Below are positions 18,521 through 28,277 of a DNA stretch of 64,000 nt, piece after piece. Position 1 is the first letter of the stretch. Each line of letters starts with the position of its first letter. The translations under genes were made by a program, and so were the position numbers. Where the stretch lies: contig NZ_CABVPN010000024.1 of assembly GCF_902499115.1 (NCBI RefSeq), forward strand, positions 69,481 through 133,480, in the 5' to 3' direction. The stretch is from Burkholderia diffusa. GTDB taxonomy: Bacteria > Pseudomonadota > Gammaproteobacteria > Burkholderiales > Burkholderiaceae. Under the pieces are notes generated by a model. That model was given only the letters and a program-made list of their open reading frames with translations. It was not told the DNA's origin and did not search any database.

Positions 18521-20641
18521 ATGGCCGCGCAATCCAATGTGCGTTTTACGTTGAAGGTCGGCGATGTCCCGCTTGATGTCGTCGAGTTCGACCTCGACGA
18601 GGGTCTGTCCGAAGGGTATCGGTTACGGCTGACACTCGTCAGCGCCGATCCGGCCGTCGACTTCGGCAAAGTGCTGGATTGCCCGGCTGCACTCACTATC
18701 TGGCAGAGCGACGCGCCTGTGCGTTATGTGCATGGCGTCGTTTCGAGTTTCGAGCAAGGTGAAACCGGCTTCCGGCGAACGTTCTACTACGCGGTGGTCG
18801 AACCGGAACTCGCCCGCCTCGAACTCGGCTCCGACTGGCGGGCCTTCCAGGCCGAAACAGTCCCCCAAATCATCGCCAGGGTGCTCAAAGAACAGCGCAT
18901 CGTGCACGTCGACTTTGACGACTCGACCGAACATCTCACCCGTGAATATTGCGTACAAGCCGGCGACACCCATGCTTACTTTTTGGAGCGCATCGCACGG
19001 GAAGAAGGCTTCGTCCACGGCTTTCTGCATACCGAGAACGAACATAAGCTGATCTATTGTGACCGGCTCTGGATTTACGGAGGAATTCAAGGCGGTCCCG
19101 TCTTGTATAACCCAATGGCCGGCGGCGACCAGCCGGAACCCGCGCTGCGGCGGTTCCGATACACAGAAAACGTCCGCACCGCCCAGCAAACCCAGCGCGA
19201 CTACGTTTTTACCCACCCGCGCTACAACCAGGAACACTCGCCACGGGCATCTGACCTGGAACACCAAGGCGATCACTACGAGCGTTTCGACTACCCCGGG
19301 AGATACAAGCAAGATGCGGCTGGAACGCCGTTCACCCTGAATCGCCTGCGCGGACATCGGCGCGACGCCAAGGTGGCCACAGTGGAAGGCGATGACGCAC
19401 GTCTCCAGCCAGGCTTGGCCTTCGATTTGACCGATCACCCGCGTGACGCGTGGAACCGCGGCTGGCGCGTCATTCGCATGCGCCACCGCGGCGTGCAGCA
19501 CACCAGCCTGGAAGAAGACAGCGTCGGTGCGGAACAGGGCACTCACTACAGCTACACCGCCGAACTCGTGCCGGATGACGTGGAATGGCGGCCGGAGCCC
19601 TTGCCCAAGCCCCGCATCGATGGCCCGCAACCGGCGACAGTGGTCGGCCCGGAAGGCGAAGAAATTTTTTGCGATGAGTGGGCGCGGGTAAAAATTCAGT
19701 TTCCGTGGGATCGCCGCGGTACGTTCGATGATCACAGCTCCTGTTGGGTACGCGCCGTCCAGAACTGGGCCGGCGCCACTTGGGGGCACATCGCCATCCC
19801 GCGCATCGGGCAGGAAGTCCTGGTGATTTTCGTCAACGGCGATCCCGACCAGCCGATCATCATCGGGCGTACGTTCATGGCTACGCAGCTACCGCCCTAC
19901 GAGCTGCCGCGCCACAAGACGCGCATGACCATCAAGAGCAAGACCCACAAGGGCGACGGCTTCAACGAGCTGCGCTTCGAGGACGAGAAGGATCAGGAAG
20001 AAATCTTCGTCCACGCGCAGAAAGACCAGAACGTTCACGTCAACCATGACGAAACTACCTTCGTCGGCCATGACCGTAGCGAAAACGTCGAACATGATGA
20101 AACCGTCGCCATCGGCCACGACCGCAAGGAAACGGTCGGCAACGACGAACAGGTGACGATCGGTCAGGACCGGCGGCATCAGATCGGCCAAGACGATTTC
20201 CTTGCCATCGAGCGTAATCACACTGTCCGTATCGGCAAAGACCGCACCGAAGAAGTCGGCAACCACCGCCACGACACGACCACCGCCAACCACTCGATCA
20301 CGATTGGCGGTCATCTCGAGGAAAAGGTCGCAGGCTACGCTCAATTGGCCGCCGGTCAGGCGATTCGCCGAAAAACCCGCGTCTATGAACTGGGCGCCGC
20401 CAACGTCATCGTCATCAGGGGTCCCGGTGGGACGCTGCGTATCGATGCATCCGGAATCACGATCAGCGGGATCGCGATCAAGCTCGAAGGACCGTTGCGC
20501 CTGCAAACCGGCGGGCGCGGCAATGCGCTGGGCATCGCCGGCGCCCCTAACACCGGCCTGCCCATGGATCGTGCCTGCGCGATGCGCGCAGACGGTACCT
20601 GCCCGCGCAAACCCTGCCCCTGCGGTAAAGGAGCAGCTTGA
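18521..20641 (+). CDS. vgrG: VgrG spike protein of type VI secretion
   Basis: 706 residues. The gp27-like N-terminal part (about 1-350) includes FLERIAREEGFVHGFLH. The gp5 OB-fold (about 375-450) includes WARVKIQFPWDRRG and GATWGHIAIPRIGQEVLV. A repetitive beta-helix follows (about 490-600), with a periodic H/G-D-R-x-E-x-V unit (for example GHDRKETVGNDEQVTIGQD). The C-terminus is short and Cys-rich (CPRKPCPCGKGAA) rather than a catalytic extension, so effector delivery relies on the proteins encoded next. It trimerises as the puncturing tip of the T6SS tube. No core T6SS genes are in the window: this is an orphan vgrG island. The TGA overlaps the next ATG by one base. Confidence 0.95.
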   Translation: MAAQSNVRFTLKVGDVPLDVVEFDLDEGLSEGYRLRLTLVSADPAVDFGKVLDCPAALTIWQSDAPVRYVHGVVSSFEQGETGFRRTFYYAVVEPELARLELGSDWRAFQAETVPQIIARVLKEQRIVHVDFDDSTEHLTREYCVQAGDTHAYFLERIAREEGFVHGFLHTENEHKLIYCDRLWIYGGIQGGPVLYNPMAGGDQPEPALRRFRYTENVRTAQQTQRDYVFTHPRYNQEHSPRASDLEHQGDHYERFDYPGRYKQDAAGTPFTLNRLRGHRRDAKVATVEGDDARLQPGLAFDLTDHPRDAWNRGWRVIRMRHRGVQHTSLEEDSVGAEQGTHYSYTAELVPDDVEWRPEPLPKPRIDGPQPATVVGPEGEEIFCDEWARVKIQFPWDRRGTFDDHSSCWVRAVQNWAGATWGHIAIPRIGQEVLVIFVNGDPDQPIIIGRTFMATQLPPYELPRHKTRMTIKSKTHKGDGFNELRFEDEKDQEEIFVHAQKDQNVHVNHDETTFVGHDRSENVEHDETVAIGHDRKETVGNDEQVTIGQDRRHQIGQDDFLAIERNHTVRIGKDRTEEVGNHRHDTTTANHSITIGGHLEEKVAGYAQLAAGQAIRRKTRVYELGAANVIVIRGPGGTLRIDASGITISGIAIKLEGPLRLQTGGRGNALGIAGAPNTGLPMDRACAMRADGTCPRKPCPCGKGAA

Positions 20642-21567
20642 TGGAACCGCACACCGTCGACGCAGGCTGGCCACGCCAGGTCGTGCGCGCCATCGTCGAA
20701 CCGGCCTGGTCGGCTTTGCAATCCGGTCCACGACCATGGCTCTTGCTCAGCGGCGCGCATAGCGAAGCGTTGGAGGAAGAAGTTATCGCGACCATCCATG
20801 GCTTCGACTACCGCTGGGTATGGCGCGATACGCCGCTGGAGTACGCGCTTCCCGGCTATCGCCACGGTCCATTACTGGTCCCACTGGATGCGGCGCTGCT
20901 GGCCCATGCCGTCGCGATCTGGATACCCCAGCAAGCTGGCGTGATTCTGCTTGGACCGAATGATGAAAACGTGTTGGTCAGCCACGTGCAGGGGCTGCAT
21001 CAGTTTATCGCTGCGGACGGATGGCCTGTCGCATTCGGCCTGCACATCACACGCGCGCTCGAAGAATGCTGCGAGGCACTGCCCGAAGACCAGCGCGCCC
21101 AACTGTTCGGTCCGATTGAAGCGTGTATCTGGCACGACGGTGAAACGCAAACCGACACTTGGCTGCGTGCCGATGCGCCTGATCGCAAGGCGCCCCCGTT
21201 GTCGATCGATCATCACCTCGCATTGACGCCAAGCGACGAAGCCGCGTTGAACCTGGCTGGACGTGCGTGGTTCATGCGCGAGTTTGCTCATACGCTCACG
21301 CGACGCTTCCCCGCCTACGCTCCTGCCGACGCGCAGCTTGTCTTGCGTCGGTCGTTGGCGACGTTCGCCGACGAAGCGCATCAGTTCGGCTTCCGGCTGG
21401 AATGCGATATCCGCTACTACATGGAACTGCGGCTGCGCTATCCGCGCGAGCCTTTCGTCGAGGACAAAACCGTGCATGCGCTGCTGAACCGGCGCGAAGA
21501 CCACGGCATGTCAAGACTGTTTGCCATCACGGCGCGCCTGACCCAGATTGCGTCCCTCACCTTCTAA
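20641..21567 (+). CDS. DUF4123 effector adaptor/chaperone (Tap/TEC-like)
   Basis: 308 residues with the DUF4123 pattern in the N-terminal half (RPWLLLSGAHSEALEEEV, later YRHGPLLVPLD and a central Trp-rich part). DUF4123 proteins are cytoplasmic adaptors that bind a specific effector and load it on the cognate VgrG. Position agrees: it starts within the vgrG stop codon (TGATG) and ends 12 bases before the effector gene. A TTG one codon earlier is possible, but the ATG is preferred. Its C-terminal 100 residues are probably the effector-recognition part; this is inferred from the family, not visible as a motif. Confidence 0.9.
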   Translation: MEPHTVDAGWPRQVVRAIVEPAWSALQSGPRPWLLLSGAHSEALEEEVIATIHGFDYRWVWRDTPLEYALPGYRHGPLLVPLDAALLAHAVAIWIPQQAGVILLGPNDENVLVSHVQGLHQFIAADGWPVAFGLHITRALEECCEALPEDQRAQLFGPIEACIWHDGETQTDTWLRADAPDRKAPPLSIDHHLALTPSDEAALNLAGRAWFMREFAHTLTRRFPAYAPADAQLVLRRSLATFADEAHQFGFRLECDIRYYMELRLRYPREPFVEDKTVHALLNRREDHGMSRLFAITARLTQIASLTF

Positions 21568-21579
21568 GCACACGCCGCC

Positions 21580-24381
21580 ATGACAAATCGACTCCAGCGG
21601 GCCGTGCAACCGGACAGCCCCAACGCCAAAACCTGCGACAGCCTATCCGCACCGCCCTGCGAGCATGGCATTCCCCTCTATCCGCTGCGCTACGGCATTG
21701 CGGACCAACCATACGATGCGAAGGCCTATCCCGAGCTCAGTGTGGCCGGCTACCCTGCGCTGCAAGGTGGCAAGGCCTACGGCCTGCGCGTGCTGCGCCC
21801 TGGCACCTACGTCTATCTGTTCTTTTATCAAGGTGGACGCATGATGACGACGCACTACAAGGTGACGGCCGACGTGCGTTTCGCGCCCATCAAGTGGACT
21901 GCCGCGGACTATAACGACGATGCGCCCGGCCGCGTGGCGCGTCCCGACGAGACACGCGCGACCCCTTATTTGCTGGCGCCGGACAAGGGCACCGCCGATA
22001 CCGTCTACGTGATGGTCAGCGACACGCTGCTGACGCACGGCACGCTCTGGTGGATCGAAACCAACGAGGGTGGGCTGCGCGACGCCTTGGCGACGACCGT
22101 GAAACCCGGTGGCGGCCCCGAGCAACGTCATGTGTTCGATGCGGTGTTGCTGGGCAACGCCACACCGGAACTCATCGCTTCCGTGTCGGGTGTGGCACTA
22201 GACTACCCGTGGAGCGAGATCAAGCTCCGAACCGACAAGCCCGACTACGCCCGTATTCTCAGCGCCATGCACATTGCGCTGGTGCCGCGCAAGGACACGC
22301 CGCCGTTGGCGGTGGCATTGCAGGACCCCATCGGTATCGCCAGCGAGCTGGGGCATCTCTGCGCGTTGGAAGTGCAAAAGCGCGACAACTACCAGAAGGC
22401 CAGCAAGCACCGGCTTCAAAGCGCCGCGCTGATCGACGGTTATTTCACCTATGCCGAACGGCAGGCCCAGACGCCGGACACCCAACATGCACTCCAACGT
22501 CAGCGCGAACTCGTCGACCTCAAGGGCGCACGCGCCTTCCGGCCGACCTATGAGAAAGCACTGAAAGCGTTGCAAGTCCCGGTCGACAAAACTGGCGCAG
22601 ATGTCGCTGCATGGGTCAAGCTGGTAGACGCGTCCCTGCTCGTCGGCAAAGCGTTCAAGCTGTTTGACCTGTCGTGCGCCGACAATGCCCGCGATTTCGA
22701 AATCGCCGTGCTGAACTGCCTCGCCGCCGCCGTGCACACGGAGGGCGGTCGGGCCGAACTGGCGAGGATCATTGAGCAGCCGCCGGAAGTCAGCGCGCTG
22801 TGGCAAGCCCTGAGCGCGGGCGACGAACCGCTCATGAATCGCTTTGCCACGCCGCTCACCCTCGCCAGGGGCGTCTTCGACGTAGTGGACAAGATGCTCG
22901 ACGAGCGGCCCGGCACCATCGTCACGGACATGCTCGCGCGGCTCATCTATTCCTATGTCGCCACCGCCCCCCTGGAGAAGGCCGATATCCAGGTCAGGCG
23001 CTGGCGTCATCTGGCCGAACGCCGCTTCGCGTGCGTGCTCGGCTGCCGCTCGGTATCCCGCGACCAGTACCTCGCATGGAGTCTGGAGGTGCAGGGCTAT
23101 GCAAGCTTCCAGGATCGCGAGACCCGTTGGAGAGTCCAGGTCGATACCGCGCCAGGCCTAAAGCCCGGCACCACGCGCGTCTCGATGGTCGAACAGGTCG
23201 ACGTGTGGGAATTTGAAACGGTGGGTACCGCTCATGTCATCGGGCAGCCCAGGCCGATGGATCCGTCCGGCAACCCCTTGCTGCGCAATCTCAAGCGCTT
23301 GCGGGGGCCGGTGGGGTTCGGATTTACCTGGATTGGAGGTGGGTTGGCGATTTGGGGGATGAGGAATGCAAGTAAAGACTGGAAGGAAAACAAAAACTTC
23401 GTAAATTCCGTGACAGGCATTGGCGCCCTGCTTGCCTTGGTCGGAGCGAGCCTGGAAGTGACGACGGTAAGCGTCTCTACGATCGCATCGCGGCGTGGCA
23501 ACACGGCATTGGCTACAGTCCTCAAGGTCTTCGGATTGAAGTGGGGAACCACCGTATTTGGTTCGCTGGGCACCGCGGTGCTCGCCGTGGCCGACGGTGT
23601 GCGCAGCATCAAGGCCGGAAACCAAGCCAACCCGGAACAAGCCGCTATGTATCTGAAATCCGCCCTGTTTGGCGGCGTCTCAGCTTTCGCAATCGCAGCA
23701 GGCGGCACAGCCAGCTTGGCAGCCCTAGCCGGCACCGCCGCCCCCCTCTGGACTCTTGGCATTACGCCCTTCGGTTGGGCGCTGATCTTCATCCTAACTG
23801 TGGGGACCGTCGCCTATTACACGATTCGGGCGGGCACGACACAACACGGCCCGGTGGAAATCCTGCTCAGCCACTCCGCCTGGGGCGTCCTAACGCCGCG
23901 CTACTCGCTGGCGCAGGAACTGGAAGCCTGGCATAGCCTGCAATACAGTCCTCAGATCGGTGCCGTGTGGGAACCGGAGCATGGTATCGCCGGCATCCTG
24001 CGGCTTCGTTGCACGGTCGCCGCCGGTTACGCAGCGGATGACCTGCAGACCGATCTACGGGTGCTCTTGCGCGGGCAGCCGCTAGAAAAGATCGACGCGC
24101 ACAGCGCGCTGACGCGTCCGGGCGCCTTGATCAACCTCGAAAGCCATTACATCATCGGGCCGCTCACCGATGGTGTGGGCGTGGAGCGCGGCTGGCGCAT
24201 CGCCATGCACAAGGATGCCCAGGTCGAGTTGAAGTATTTCTTCCGGCCCGATCCGCAAAAACTGCCAACGATCGGCGTTGAACAGCCAGGTGCGCCCGAG
24301 CCCTTGGTCTTTACCTCGTCCGGCTGGCTCTCTCCGACCATTGATCCTGCCAAACTGACCCCCGTCAGGCCTCCCAAATGA
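21580..24381 (+). CDS. VasX/BTH_I2691-like type VI effector, probable pore-forming toxin
   Basis: 933 residues. The N-terminal region has Cys19 and Cys27 followed by HGIPLYPLRYGI, the opening of the VasX N-terminal domain (toxin VasX / BTH_I2691 family). Residues about 60-560 are soluble. Residues about 575-760 hold several hydrophobic segments (GFGFTWIGGGLAIWG, GIGALLALVGASLEV, a long Ala/Gly-rich stretch, ALIFILTVGTVAYY). About 170 polar residues close the protein. VasX-type toxins insert in the target inner membrane and dissipate the membrane potential. Flanking genes (VgrG, DUF4123 adaptor, putative immunity array, PAAR) support the role. No enzymatic motif was seen. Its TGA overlaps the next ATG by four bases. 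Confidence 0.85.
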   Translation: MTNRLQRAVQPDSPNAKTCDSLSAPPCEHGIPLYPLRYGIADQPYDAKAYPELSVAGYPALQGGKAYGLRVLRPGTYVYLFFYQGGRMMTTHYKVTADVRFAPIKWTAADYNDDAPGRVARPDETRATPYLLAPDKGTADTVYVMVSDTLLTHGTLWWIETNEGGLRDALATTVKPGGGPEQRHVFDAVLLGNATPELIASVSGVALDYPWSEIKLRTDKPDYARILSAMHIALVPRKDTPPLAVALQDPIGIASELGHLCALEVQKRDNYQKASKHRLQSAALIDGYFTYAERQAQTPDTQHALQRQRELVDLKGARAFRPTYEKALKALQVPVDKTGADVAAWVKLVDASLLVGKAFKLFDLSCADNARDFEIAVLNCLAAAVHTEGGRAELARIIEQPPEVSALWQALSAGDEPLMNRFATPLTLARGVFDVVDKMLDERPGTIVTDMLARLIYSYVATAPLEKADIQVRRWRHLAERRFACVLGCRSVSRDQYLAWSLEVQGYASFQDRETRWRVQVDTAPGLKPGTTRVSMVEQVDVWEFETVGTAHVIGQPRPMDPSGNPLLRNLKRLRGPVGFGFTWIGGGLAIWGMRNASKDWKENKNFVNSVTGIGALLALVGASLEVTTVSVSTIASRRGNTALATVLKVFGLKWGTTVFGSLGTAVLAVADGVRSIKAGNQANPEQAAMYLKSALFGGVSAFAIAAGGTASLAALAGTAAPLWTLGITPFGWALIFILTVGTVAYYTIRAGTTQHGPVEILLSHSAWGVLTPRYSLAQELEAWHSLQYSPQIGAVWEPEHGIAGILRLRCTVAAGYAADDLQTDLRVLLRGQPLEKIDAHSALTRPGALINLESHYIIGPLTDGVGVERGWRIAMHKDAQVELKYFFRPDPQKLPTIGVEQPGAPEPLVFTSSGWLSPTIDPAKLTPVRPPK

Positions 24382-25349
24382 AATGCTCCCCCAACACCCT
24401 CCAGCGCCTGCCCACCAGCCTGCTCATCGGCGCCACCCGCTTGCGGCGTGGCGCACCGGATCGCCACGCCATTCCCAGCACGCCTGACCTGCTACAGCAA
24501 GAGCTGGGCGTACGGCGCGTGAACGACCAATGCGTCGAGTTGGCGCTTCAAGGCAACATCGTGCGGGATGTGTGGGCAAGCTCTATCGGCAAATTTCTGC
24601 TCGTTGGGATTGGAGGAGCGGTCTATTTCTGGTCGATATCGACGCCCCCAATTACCGTTGATGTATGGGGCCTGCTCTTCCTTATGCCCTGTATCGCCGT
24701 TGCTGCTTCTGTCGCGCTGTACTTCTGCTTCCGAAACTTTTCTGGCCGCTTCAGAGGCAGCTTCGTGCGCCTCCATCGCGGCACACGAAAGCTCTATGTC
24801 GTCAGCCCCTACGATGAACATTTCACGGCGCTGGACTGGGACGCCCTCCAGGCCTTCGCGGGCTACGTCCCGATCGTCAGTACCGCCGGCTATTCCGACC
24901 GCTATCCGCTCTACCTGATCGGCATCGACGCGGCGCGCACTCCACCACAGGAAATCTGCGCGTCCTGCGGCAATTTGGGCTGGCGCGACCAAGGCGCATC
25001 CGCCAAACAGCTTTGGGATTATCTGCAACTCTTCATGGACGAAGGCGCGGGTGCGCTGCCCAAGCCGCCGCCGGTGCCGCCGCGCCTGTCACGCAAGCAG
25101 ACCTTCCTGCGCTGTTACCGCGATTGGGCCGCCAAGTTCCGCACCGACCTGCCCACCGCCAAAGACTGGCTGCGCAAGCCCTGGCTCGTGCTCGGCAAGC
25201 TGATCTGGCTCGTCTGCATGGTCTTTCCTGACAGCCTCGCCGAGGTCATCGAATACAACGTGCCCTATGCGCGGTTTCCGAGCGAGATCGATAAGCTCTG
25301 TGGCTTGGCTGACGAAGAAGCGGCGGAACCACCGCGCGTTGAAGCATGA
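24378..25349 (+). CDS. Putative T6SS immunity membrane protein, array copy 1 (type A)
   Basis: 323 residues, DUF6708-like. Layout: soluble N-terminus (MKCSPNTLQRLPTSLLIGA), two membrane helices (about 68-110: FLLVGIGGAVYFW and LFLMPCIAVAASVALYF), a cytoplasmic-looking domain with CASCGNLGW (CxxC) and a third hydrophobic stretch near the C-terminus (LGKLIWLVCMVFPDSL). It overlaps the effector stop and the next copy by ATGA. Type A marks: NDQC before helix 1, CGLADE near the end. Its own first five codons (MKCSP) differ from all other copies, as expected for the array edge. Role as immunity protein is inferred from the position and membrane topology. Confidence 0.8.
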   Translation: MKCSPNTLQRLPTSLLIGATRLRRGAPDRHAIPSTPDLLQQELGVRRVNDQCVELALQGNIVRDVWASSIGKFLLVGIGGAVYFWSISTPPITVDVWGLLFLMPCIAVAASVALYFCFRNFSGRFRGSFVRLHRGTRKLYVVSPYDEHFTALDWDALQAFAGYVPIVSTAGYSDRYPLYLIGIDAARTPPQEICASCGNLGWRDQGASAKQLWDYLQLFMDEGAGALPKPPPVPPRLSRKQTFLRCYRDWAAKFRTDLPTAKDWLRKPWLVLGKLIWLVCMVFPDSLAEVIEYNVPYARFPSEIDKLCGLADEEAAEPPRVEA

Positions 25350-26317
25350 GGGCTGACATGCGGCAAGCTACTCCGCCCCTCCAGCGCCTGCCTACCAGCC
25401 TGCTTATCGGCGCCACCCGCTTGCGGCGTGGCACACCCGATCGCCACGCCATCCCCAGCACGCCTGACCTGATACAGCAGGAACTGGGCGTACGGCGCGT
25501 GAACGCCCAATGCGTCGAATTAGTGCTTCAGGGCAACATCGTGCGGGATGTGTGGGCAAGCTTTATCGGCAAAGCGCTACTCGTTGGCGCGGGGCTTGCT
25601 GTCTCTCTCCGAGCATTGGATAAGTCGACAAATTGGGGCCATCTGCTTTTTGGAGTGCTCCTCACTGTTACGATCACCATCGCGATGTACTACTGCTTCC
25701 GGAATTTTGCAGGTCGCTTCAGAGGCAGCTTCGTGCGCCTCCACCGCGGCACACGAAAGCTCTATGTCGTCAGCCCCTACGATGAACATTTCACGGCGCT
25801 CGACTGGGACGCCCTCCAGGCCTTCGCCGGATACGTCCCGCTCGTCAGTACCGCCGGCTATTCCGACCGCTATCCGCTCTACCTGATCGGCATCGACACG
25901 GAACGCACTCCACCGCAGGAAATCTGCGCGTCCTGCGGCAATTTGGGCTGGCGCGACCAGGGCGCATCTGCCCAACAGCTTTGGGATTATCTGCAACTCT
26001 TCATGGACGAAGGCGCGGGTGCGCTGCCCAAGCCGCCGCCGGTGCCGCCGCGCCTGTCACGCAAGCAGACCTTCCTGCGCTGTTACCGCGATTGGGCCGC
26101 CAAGTTCCGCACCGACCTGCCCACCGCCAAAGACTGGCTGCGCAAGCCCTGGCTCGTGCTCGGCAAGCTGATCTGGCTCGTCTGCATGGTCTTTCCTGAC
26201 AGCCTCGCCGAGGTCATCGAATACAACGTGCCCTATGCGCGGTTTCCGAGCGAGATCGATAAGCTCTGTGGCATGGCTGACGAAGATGCGGCGGAACCAC
26301 CGCGCGTTGAAGCATGA
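25346..26317 (+). CDS. Putative T6SS immunity membrane protein, array copy 2 (type B)
   Basis: 323 residues; nearly identical to copy 1 outside residues about 45-100. There the helix region is replaced: NAQC instead of NDQC, helix 1 ALLVGAGLAVSLRAL and helix 2 LLFGVLLTVTITIAMYYCF, followed by FAGRFRG instead of FSGRFRG. The start MRADMRQATPP and end CGMADEDAAEPPRVEA define type B. Both ends overlap neighbours by ATGA, so all copies are co-translated. The divergent membrane part suggests recognition of a different toxin variant; this is inference. Confidence 0.8.
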   Translation: MRADMRQATPPLQRLPTSLLIGATRLRRGTPDRHAIPSTPDLIQQELGVRRVNAQCVELVLQGNIVRDVWASFIGKALLVGAGLAVSLRALDKSTNWGHLLFGVLLTVTITIAMYYCFRNFAGRFRGSFVRLHRGTRKLYVVSPYDEHFTALDWDALQAFAGYVPLVSTAGYSDRYPLYLIGIDTERTPPQEICASCGNLGWRDQGASAQQLWDYLQLFMDEGAGALPKPPPVPPRLSRKQTFLRCYRDWAAKFRTDLPTAKDWLRKPWLVLGKLIWLVCMVFPDSLAEVIEYNVPYARFPSEIDKLCGMADEDAAEPPRVEA

Positions 26318-27297
26318 GGGCTGACATGCATCAAGCTACCCCGCCCCTCCAGCGCCTGCCCACCAGCCTGCTCATCGGCGCCACCCGCTTGCGGCGTGGC
26401 ACACCGGATCGCCATGCCATCCCCAGCACGCCTGACCTGATACAGCAGGAACTGGGCGTACGGCGCGTGAACGACCAATGCGTCGAGTTGGCGCTTCAAG
26501 GCAACATCGTGCGGGATGTGTGGGCAAGCTCTATCGGCAAATTTCTGCTCGTTGGGATTGGAGGAGCGGTCTATTTCTGGTCGATATCGACGCCCCCAAT
26601 TACCGTTGATGTATGGGGCCTGCTCTTCCTTATGCCCTGTATCGCCGTTGCTGCTTCTGTCGCGCTGTACTTCTGCTTCCGAAACTTTTCTGGCCGCTTC
26701 AGAGGCAGCTTCGTGCGCCTCCATCGCGGCACACGAAAGCTCTATGTCGTCAGTCCCTCCGATGAACATTTCACGGCGCTGGACTGGGACGCCCTCCAGG
26801 CCTTCGCCGGCTACGTCCCGCTCGTCAGTACCGCAGGCTATTCCGACCGCTATCCGCTCTACTTGATCGGCATAGACACGGCGCGCACCTCGCCGCAGGA
26901 AATCTGCGTCTCCTGCGGCAATTTGGGCTGGCGCGACCAAGGCGCATCTGCCCAACAGCTTTGGGATTATCTGCAACTCTTCATGAACGAAGGCGCGGAT
27001 GCGCTGCCCAAGCCGCCGCCGGTGCCCCCACGCCTGTCGCGCAAGCAGACCTTCCTGCGCTGTTACCGCGATTGGGCCACCAAGCTCCGCACCGACCTGC
27101 CCACCGCCAAGGACTGGCTGCGCAAGCCGTGGCTCGTGCTCGGCAAGCTGATCTGGCTCGTCTGCATGGTCTTTCCTGACAGCCTCGCCGAGGTCATCGA
27201 ATACAACGTGCCCTATGCGCAGTTTCCGAGCGAGATCGATAAGCTCTGTGGCTTGGCTGACGAAGAAGCGGCGGAACCACCGCGCGTTGAAGCATGA
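26314..27297 (+). CDS. Putative T6SS immunity membrane protein, array copy 3 (type A)
   Basis: 327 residues; start MRADMHQATPP. By eye the DNA across the membrane region (about 26465-26700) is identical base for base to copy 1, although the gene lies 1936 bases away with a type B copy between. Small differences elsewhere: SPSDEH instead of SPYDEH, a few Ala/Thr and Gly/Asp exchanges and CVSC instead of CASC. The end CGLADEEAAEPPRVEA is type A. This identity indicates a very recent duplication or gene conversion. Confidence 0.8.
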   Translation: MRADMHQATPPLQRLPTSLLIGATRLRRGTPDRHAIPSTPDLIQQELGVRRVNDQCVELALQGNIVRDVWASSIGKFLLVGIGGAVYFWSISTPPITVDVWGLLFLMPCIAVAASVALYFCFRNFSGRFRGSFVRLHRGTRKLYVVSPSDEHFTALDWDALQAFAGYVPLVSTAGYSDRYPLYLIGIDTARTSPQEICVSCGNLGWRDQGASAQQLWDYLQLFMNEGADALPKPPPVPPRLSRKQTFLRCYRDWATKLRTDLPTAKDWLRKPWLVLGKLIWLVCMVFPDSLAEVIEYNVPYAQFPSEIDKLCGLADEEAAEPPRVEA

Positions 27298-28277
27298 GGG
27301 CTGACATGCGGCAAGCTACTCCGCCCCTCCAGCGCTTGCCTACCAGCCTGCTTATCGGCGCCACCCGCTTGCGGCGTGGCACACCCGATCGCCACGCCAT
27401 CCCCAGCACGCCTGACCTGATACAGCAGGAGCTGGGCGTACGGCGCGTGAACGCCCAATGCGTCGAGTTGGCGCTTCAAGGCAACGTCGTGCGGAACGTC
27501 TACGCAAGCTTTATTGGAATATCCCTACTTGTTGGATTAGGGGGGGTTATCTCACTTTTGCTCCTAGATACGTCGACAGGTTCGCCCCCTGCGTGGGGCC
27601 AACTTCTTTTTGGATTCCTCCTCATTGTTGGGATCGCCGTCGCGATGTACTACTGCTTCCGGAATTTTGCAGGTCGCTTCAGAGGCAGCTTCGTGCGCCT
27701 TCATCGCGGCACACGAAAGCTCTATGTCGTCAGCCCCTACGATGAACATTTCACGGCGCTGGACTGGGACGCTCTCCAGGCCTTCGCCGGCTACGTCCCA
27801 CTCGTCAGTACCGCCGGCTATTCCGACCGCTATCCGCTCTACCTGATCGGCATCGACGCGGCGCGCACTCCACCGCAGGAAATCTGCGCGTCCTGCGGCA
27901 ATTTGGGCTGGCGCGACCAAGGCGCATCCGCCAAACAGCTTTGGGATTATCTGCAACTCTTCATGGACGAAGGCGCGGATGCACTATCCAAGCCGCCGCC
28001 GGTGCCCCCGCGCCTGTCACGCAAGCAGACCTTCATGCGCTGTTACCGCGATTGGGCCACCAAGTTCCGCACCGACCTGCCCACCGCCAAGGACTGGCTG
28101 CGCAAGCCCTGGCTCATGCTCGGCAAGCTGATCTGGCTCGTCTGCATGGTCTTTCCTGACAGCCTCGCCGAAGTCATCGAATACAACGTGCCCTATGCGC
28201 GGTTTCCGAGCGAGATCGATAAGCTCTGTGGCATGGCTGACGAAGAAGCGGCGGAACCACCGCGCGTTGAAGCATGA
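27294..28277 (+). CDS. Putative T6SS immunity membrane protein, array copy 4 (type B')
   Basis: 327 residues; start MRADMRQATPP, NAQC and CGMADE as in copy 2, FAGRFRG after helix 2, but a third version of the helices: SLLVGLGGVISLLLL, an inserted loop with SPPAWGQ and LLFGFLLIVGIAVAMYYCF. The local DNA (about 27480-27640) is richer in A/T and has rarer codons than the flanks, consistent with a diverging cassette inside a conserved frame. The overlaps of ATGA on both sides are retained. Confidence 0.8.
   Translation: MRADMRQATPPLQRLPTSLLIGATRLRRGTPDRHAIPSTPDLIQQELGVRRVNAQCVELALQGNVVRNVYASFIGISLLVGLGGVISLLLLDTSTGSPPAWGQLLFGFLLIVGIAVAMYYCFRNFAGRFRGSFVRLHRGTRKLYVVSPYDEHFTALDWDALQAFAGYVPLVSTAGYSDRYPLYLIGIDAARTPPQEICASCGNLGWRDQGASAKQLWDYLQLFMDEGADALSKPPPVPPRLSRKQTFMRCYRDWATKFRTDLPTAKDWLRKPWLMLGKLIWLVCMVFPDSLAEVIEYNVPYARFPSEIDKLCGMADEEAAEPPRVEA

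Noticed and set aside
20040..20290. Short-period DNA repetition inside vgrG, considered as a repeat array or CRISPR
   Set aside because: The repetition is at protein level (H/G-D-R-x-E-x-V units of the VgrG beta-helix). There are no conserved DNA spacers or palindromic repeats.
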